Positions 62,373-64,000 of a stretch of 64,000 nt of DNA are shown piece after piece. The stretch is taken from NCBI RefSeq assembly GCF_003315345.1, contig NZ_QNRO01000001.1, positions 310,001 through 374,000 on the forward strand, written 5' to 3'. A program made the position numbers and the translations under genes. The notes beneath the pieces are model-generated. The model was given only the letters and a program-made list of their open reading frames with translations, was not told where the DNA came from and made no database searches. This DNA is from Marinobacter pelagius (GTDB lineage Bacteria > Pseudomonadota > Gammaproteobacteria > Pseudomonadales > Oleiphilaceae). Within the stretch, counting starts at the first letter, position 1, and every line of letters starts with the position of its first letter.

Positions 62373-63176
62373 ATGTTCAAGTCAAGAACCGTTCTGATGC
62401 TCTCTTTTGCCCTGATCATGGGCCTGGGCGCCGCCTACCTGGCCAGGGGCTGGGCGCTTGACCGATTTGCGTCCCCGACCTCCGAGGATGGTGTACCTGT
62501 AGTCGTGGCAGCCTTGCAGATTCCCTTCGGCAAGAAGGTAGAAGCCAGTGACCTGAAAGTGGCCACCATGCCGAGATCGATGGTGCCGTCCAGTGCGCTG
62601 ACCGAAGCCGAATCAATTGAAGGGCAGGTGGCGACCACGACTATCTACCCGGGTGAAATGATCCTGAAGGAGAAGGTGGCCGCCTTTGGTGGTGGTAGTG
62701 CTCTGTCTGCGGTGATCGCGCCGAACAAGAGGGCCGTGACTGTCCGGGTCAATGACGTTATCGGTGTTGCCGGCTTTCTGATGCCCGGCAACCGGGTGGA
62801 TATCGTCGCCGCGAAGCGAAACGGTAACTACCGCTACGAGTCCCGGACACTCCTGGAGAACGTCAAGGTGCTGGCAGTTGACCAGACTGCTTCTCCTGAA
62901 AAGGACAAGCCGGTCATCGTGCGCGCAGTCACACTCGAGTTGAGCTCAGACGAAGCCGAAGAATTGGTCAAGGCCACCCAGGAGGGCATGATCCAGCTGG
63001 CCCTGCGCAATCCGTTGGATGACAGCGTGAGCCCGCCTCCGGAACCGGTCAAGGAAGAAGTGGTGGTTGAGGCCAAGCCGGCTCCAAAACCTGCACCTCG
63101 TCGGGTCGTCGCCACCAGTTCAAGGGTGACCATCATCCGTGGGACCGATGTGAGTACCTCGAGGGTTTCCATGTAG
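62373..63176 (+). CDS. cpaB: Flp pilus assembly protein CpaB/RcpC
   Basis: 267 residues: N-terminal membrane anchor (MLSFALIMGLGAAYLARGW), SAF domain (VVVAALQIPFGKKVEASDLKV; IYPGEMILKEKV) and RcpC-type domain (RAVTVRVNDVIGVAGFLMPGNRVDIV). CpaB binds the secretin in the periplasm. The Pro/Lys-rich C-terminus (about 215-250) is variable. ATG at 62373 follows GGGG; 17 upstream codons overlap the ATPase gene. Confidence 0.92.
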   Translation: MFKSRTVLMLSFALIMGLGAAYLARGWALDRFASPTSEDGVPVVVAALQIPFGKKVEASDLKVATMPRSMVPSSALTEAESIEGQVATTTIYPGEMILKEKVAAFGGGSALSAVIAPNKRAVTVRVNDVIGVAGFLMPGNRVDIVAAKRNGNYRYESRTLLENVKVLAVDQTASPEKDKPVIVRAVTLELSSDEAEELVKATQEGMIQLALRNPLDDSVSPPPEPVKEEVVVEAKPAPKPAPRRVVATSSRVTIIRGTDVSTSRVSM

Positions 63177-63246
63177 GACGGATTTGAATGCAGCGGTTGC
63201 CGGAGGAAGGCAGCCGCAAAGGAAGTAACCCAGGGAGAGAGTGACC

Positions 63247-64000
63247 ATGACAATAAACATGAAGAAGCTGTCACTGCAGGGATGCCTGATCGGGCTGTTC
63301 CTGCTCTTGTCCGCCATCCCGGTCGCAGTAAAGGCCCAGGTGATGCTGGCAAGCGGAATGGACCGGCAAGTGGTGGAAGTGGCCCTGAACCAGTCCCAGA
63401 TCCTCTATCTCGAGCAACCCGTCGCCAAAATATCGGTTGGTAATCCCGAGATCGCCGACATCCTGATCCTGCGTTCCCGTCAATTGTATGTGGTAGGCAA
63501 GCAACTGGGGTCTACCAACGTGACCCTGTGGGACAACAACAACCAGGTAGTTGCCGCTGTCGGTATTGATGTAACCCACGACCTGGAGGGCCTGAAAGCC
63601 AAGCTTCACCAGGTTCTGCCCGGCGAGGAAATCGAAGTTCGATCTTCCCAGGGTGCGATCATCCTCAGTGGTGAAGTCAGCAGCTCTGCACGCATGGCCG
63701 CCGCACTGGATCTGGCCCGGAGTTTCCAGGGTGGGGACGACGGCAAGGTTCTGAACATGATGCAGGTGGGCGGTGCTCAGCAGGTAATGCTGGAGGTGCA
63801 GGTGGCGGAGGTCTCCCGGGACTTCCTGAAGCGCATTGGTGCCAAGTTCGAAGCGATGAACGCCAACTCCCTGCTCACCATCGGTGCCGGCAACAACGGA
63901 ACTGCGCTGGCACCGGCAAGTTCACTGTCCGGTGGCGGCACCGGTACCCTCACTCCCTTCGGTCCGCCGGCAACCCAGATTCTCAGGGAACCCCTGACTT
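63247..64000 (+). CDS. cpaC: Tad secretin CpaC/RcpA, 5' part (cut by window end)
   Basis: At least 251 residues and no stop before the end. Signal peptide (about 1-30, ending VKA), CpaC-type N-terminal domain (VEVALNQSQILYLEQPVAKISVGNPEIADILIL; LYVVGKQLGSTNVTLWD), BON domain (EIEVRSSQGAIILSGEV) and the beginning of the secretin domain (QVMLEVQVAEVSRDFLKRIGAKF). It forms the outer-membrane channel of Tad pili. AGGGAGAG precedes ATG; a GTG two codons earlier is in frame. Partial at 3' end because the window stops. Confidence 0.92.
   Translation, partial: MTINMKKLSLQGCLIGLFLLLSAIPVAVKAQVMLASGMDRQVVEVALNQSQILYLEQPVAKISVGNPEIADILILRSRQLYVVGKQLGSTNVTLWDNNNQVVAAVGIDVTHDLEGLKAKLHQVLPGEEIEVRSSQGAIILSGEVSSSARMAAALDLARSFQGGDDGKVLNMMQVGGAQQVMLEVQVAEVSRDFLKRIGAKFEAMNANSLLTIGAGNNGTALAPASSLSGGGTGTLTPFGPPATQILREPLT

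Overview
The window reads as a chromosomal segment of a heterotrophic marine-type gammaproteobacterium. A Marinobacter-like organism fits best: the base composition is moderately GC-rich, and there are a YdbH/YnbE/YdbL operon, a PA2778/PA2779-type pair, a second YebC paralogue, TRAP transport and a full valine-degradation cluster. This assignment is inference from gene content. I see no rRNA, tRNA, CRISPR array, integrase or intact insertion sequence, and coding density is very high.

Layout. 0-8.5 kb: small housekeeping genes (MtfA-type peptidase, CopD-like and MaoC proteins), a LuxR-type response regulator tail-to-tail with a hybrid histidine kinase, a lipoprotein, a DUF6544/CPBP pair, a universal stress protein and an ABM monooxygenase. 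8.5-13.2 kb: a first methylmalonate-semialdehyde dehydrogenase followed by a TakP-like TRAP transporter (DctP, terminator, DctQ, DctM). 13.2-24 kb: RNase Z, a phosphoribosyltransferase, a Spy-like protein with Met/Gly/Pro repeats, a dienoyl-CoA isomerase-like crotonase, a divergent ArgP/ArgO pair, an NlpC/P60 lipoprotein divergent from YdbH-YnbE-YdbL, an SRAP protein and an esterase. 24-31.8 kb: two SDRs, ThpR, a GNAT-nitrilase fusion, a FetAB-like exporter, and a zinc-type G3E GTPase with a zinc-ribbon methyltransferase behind a perfect Zur-like palindrome. 31.8-40.4 kb: a PA2778/PA2779-like peptidase and membrane-protein pair, a decayed carbonic-anhydrase-like gene, a Ser/Thr kinase-PP2C phosphatase-FHA cassette, a glutamine amidotransferase, a CAP lipoprotein, a YebC paralogue, a diiron MBL protein and an SRPBCC protein.

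40.5-47.2 kb is a valine/isobutyrate catabolic cluster: AraC regulator, MmsA, isobutyryl-CoA dehydrogenase type ACAD, enoyl-CoA hydratase, 3-hydroxyisobutyryl-CoA hydrolase and MmsB. Its gaps carry short palindromes built on GGGGTCAGA(A/T)GAA. An orphan VgrG follows. At 49.6-51.8 kb an alcohol dehydrogenase-like protein is coupled to a proline-racemase-family protein that lacks both catalytic cysteines. From 51.9 to 58.9 kb an acyl-CoA synthetase and thioesterase lead into a complete Liv-type ABC importer. This looks like an uptake-and-activation module for an organic acid, with MerR-type palindromes in front of two of its units.

The last 5 kb opens a Tad/Flp pilus locus: an AraC-type regulator whose receiver domain has Glu at the phosphorylation position, Flp pilin, prepilin peptidase, an atypical AAA ATPase, CpaB and the start of the CpaC secretin, which runs off the end of the window.
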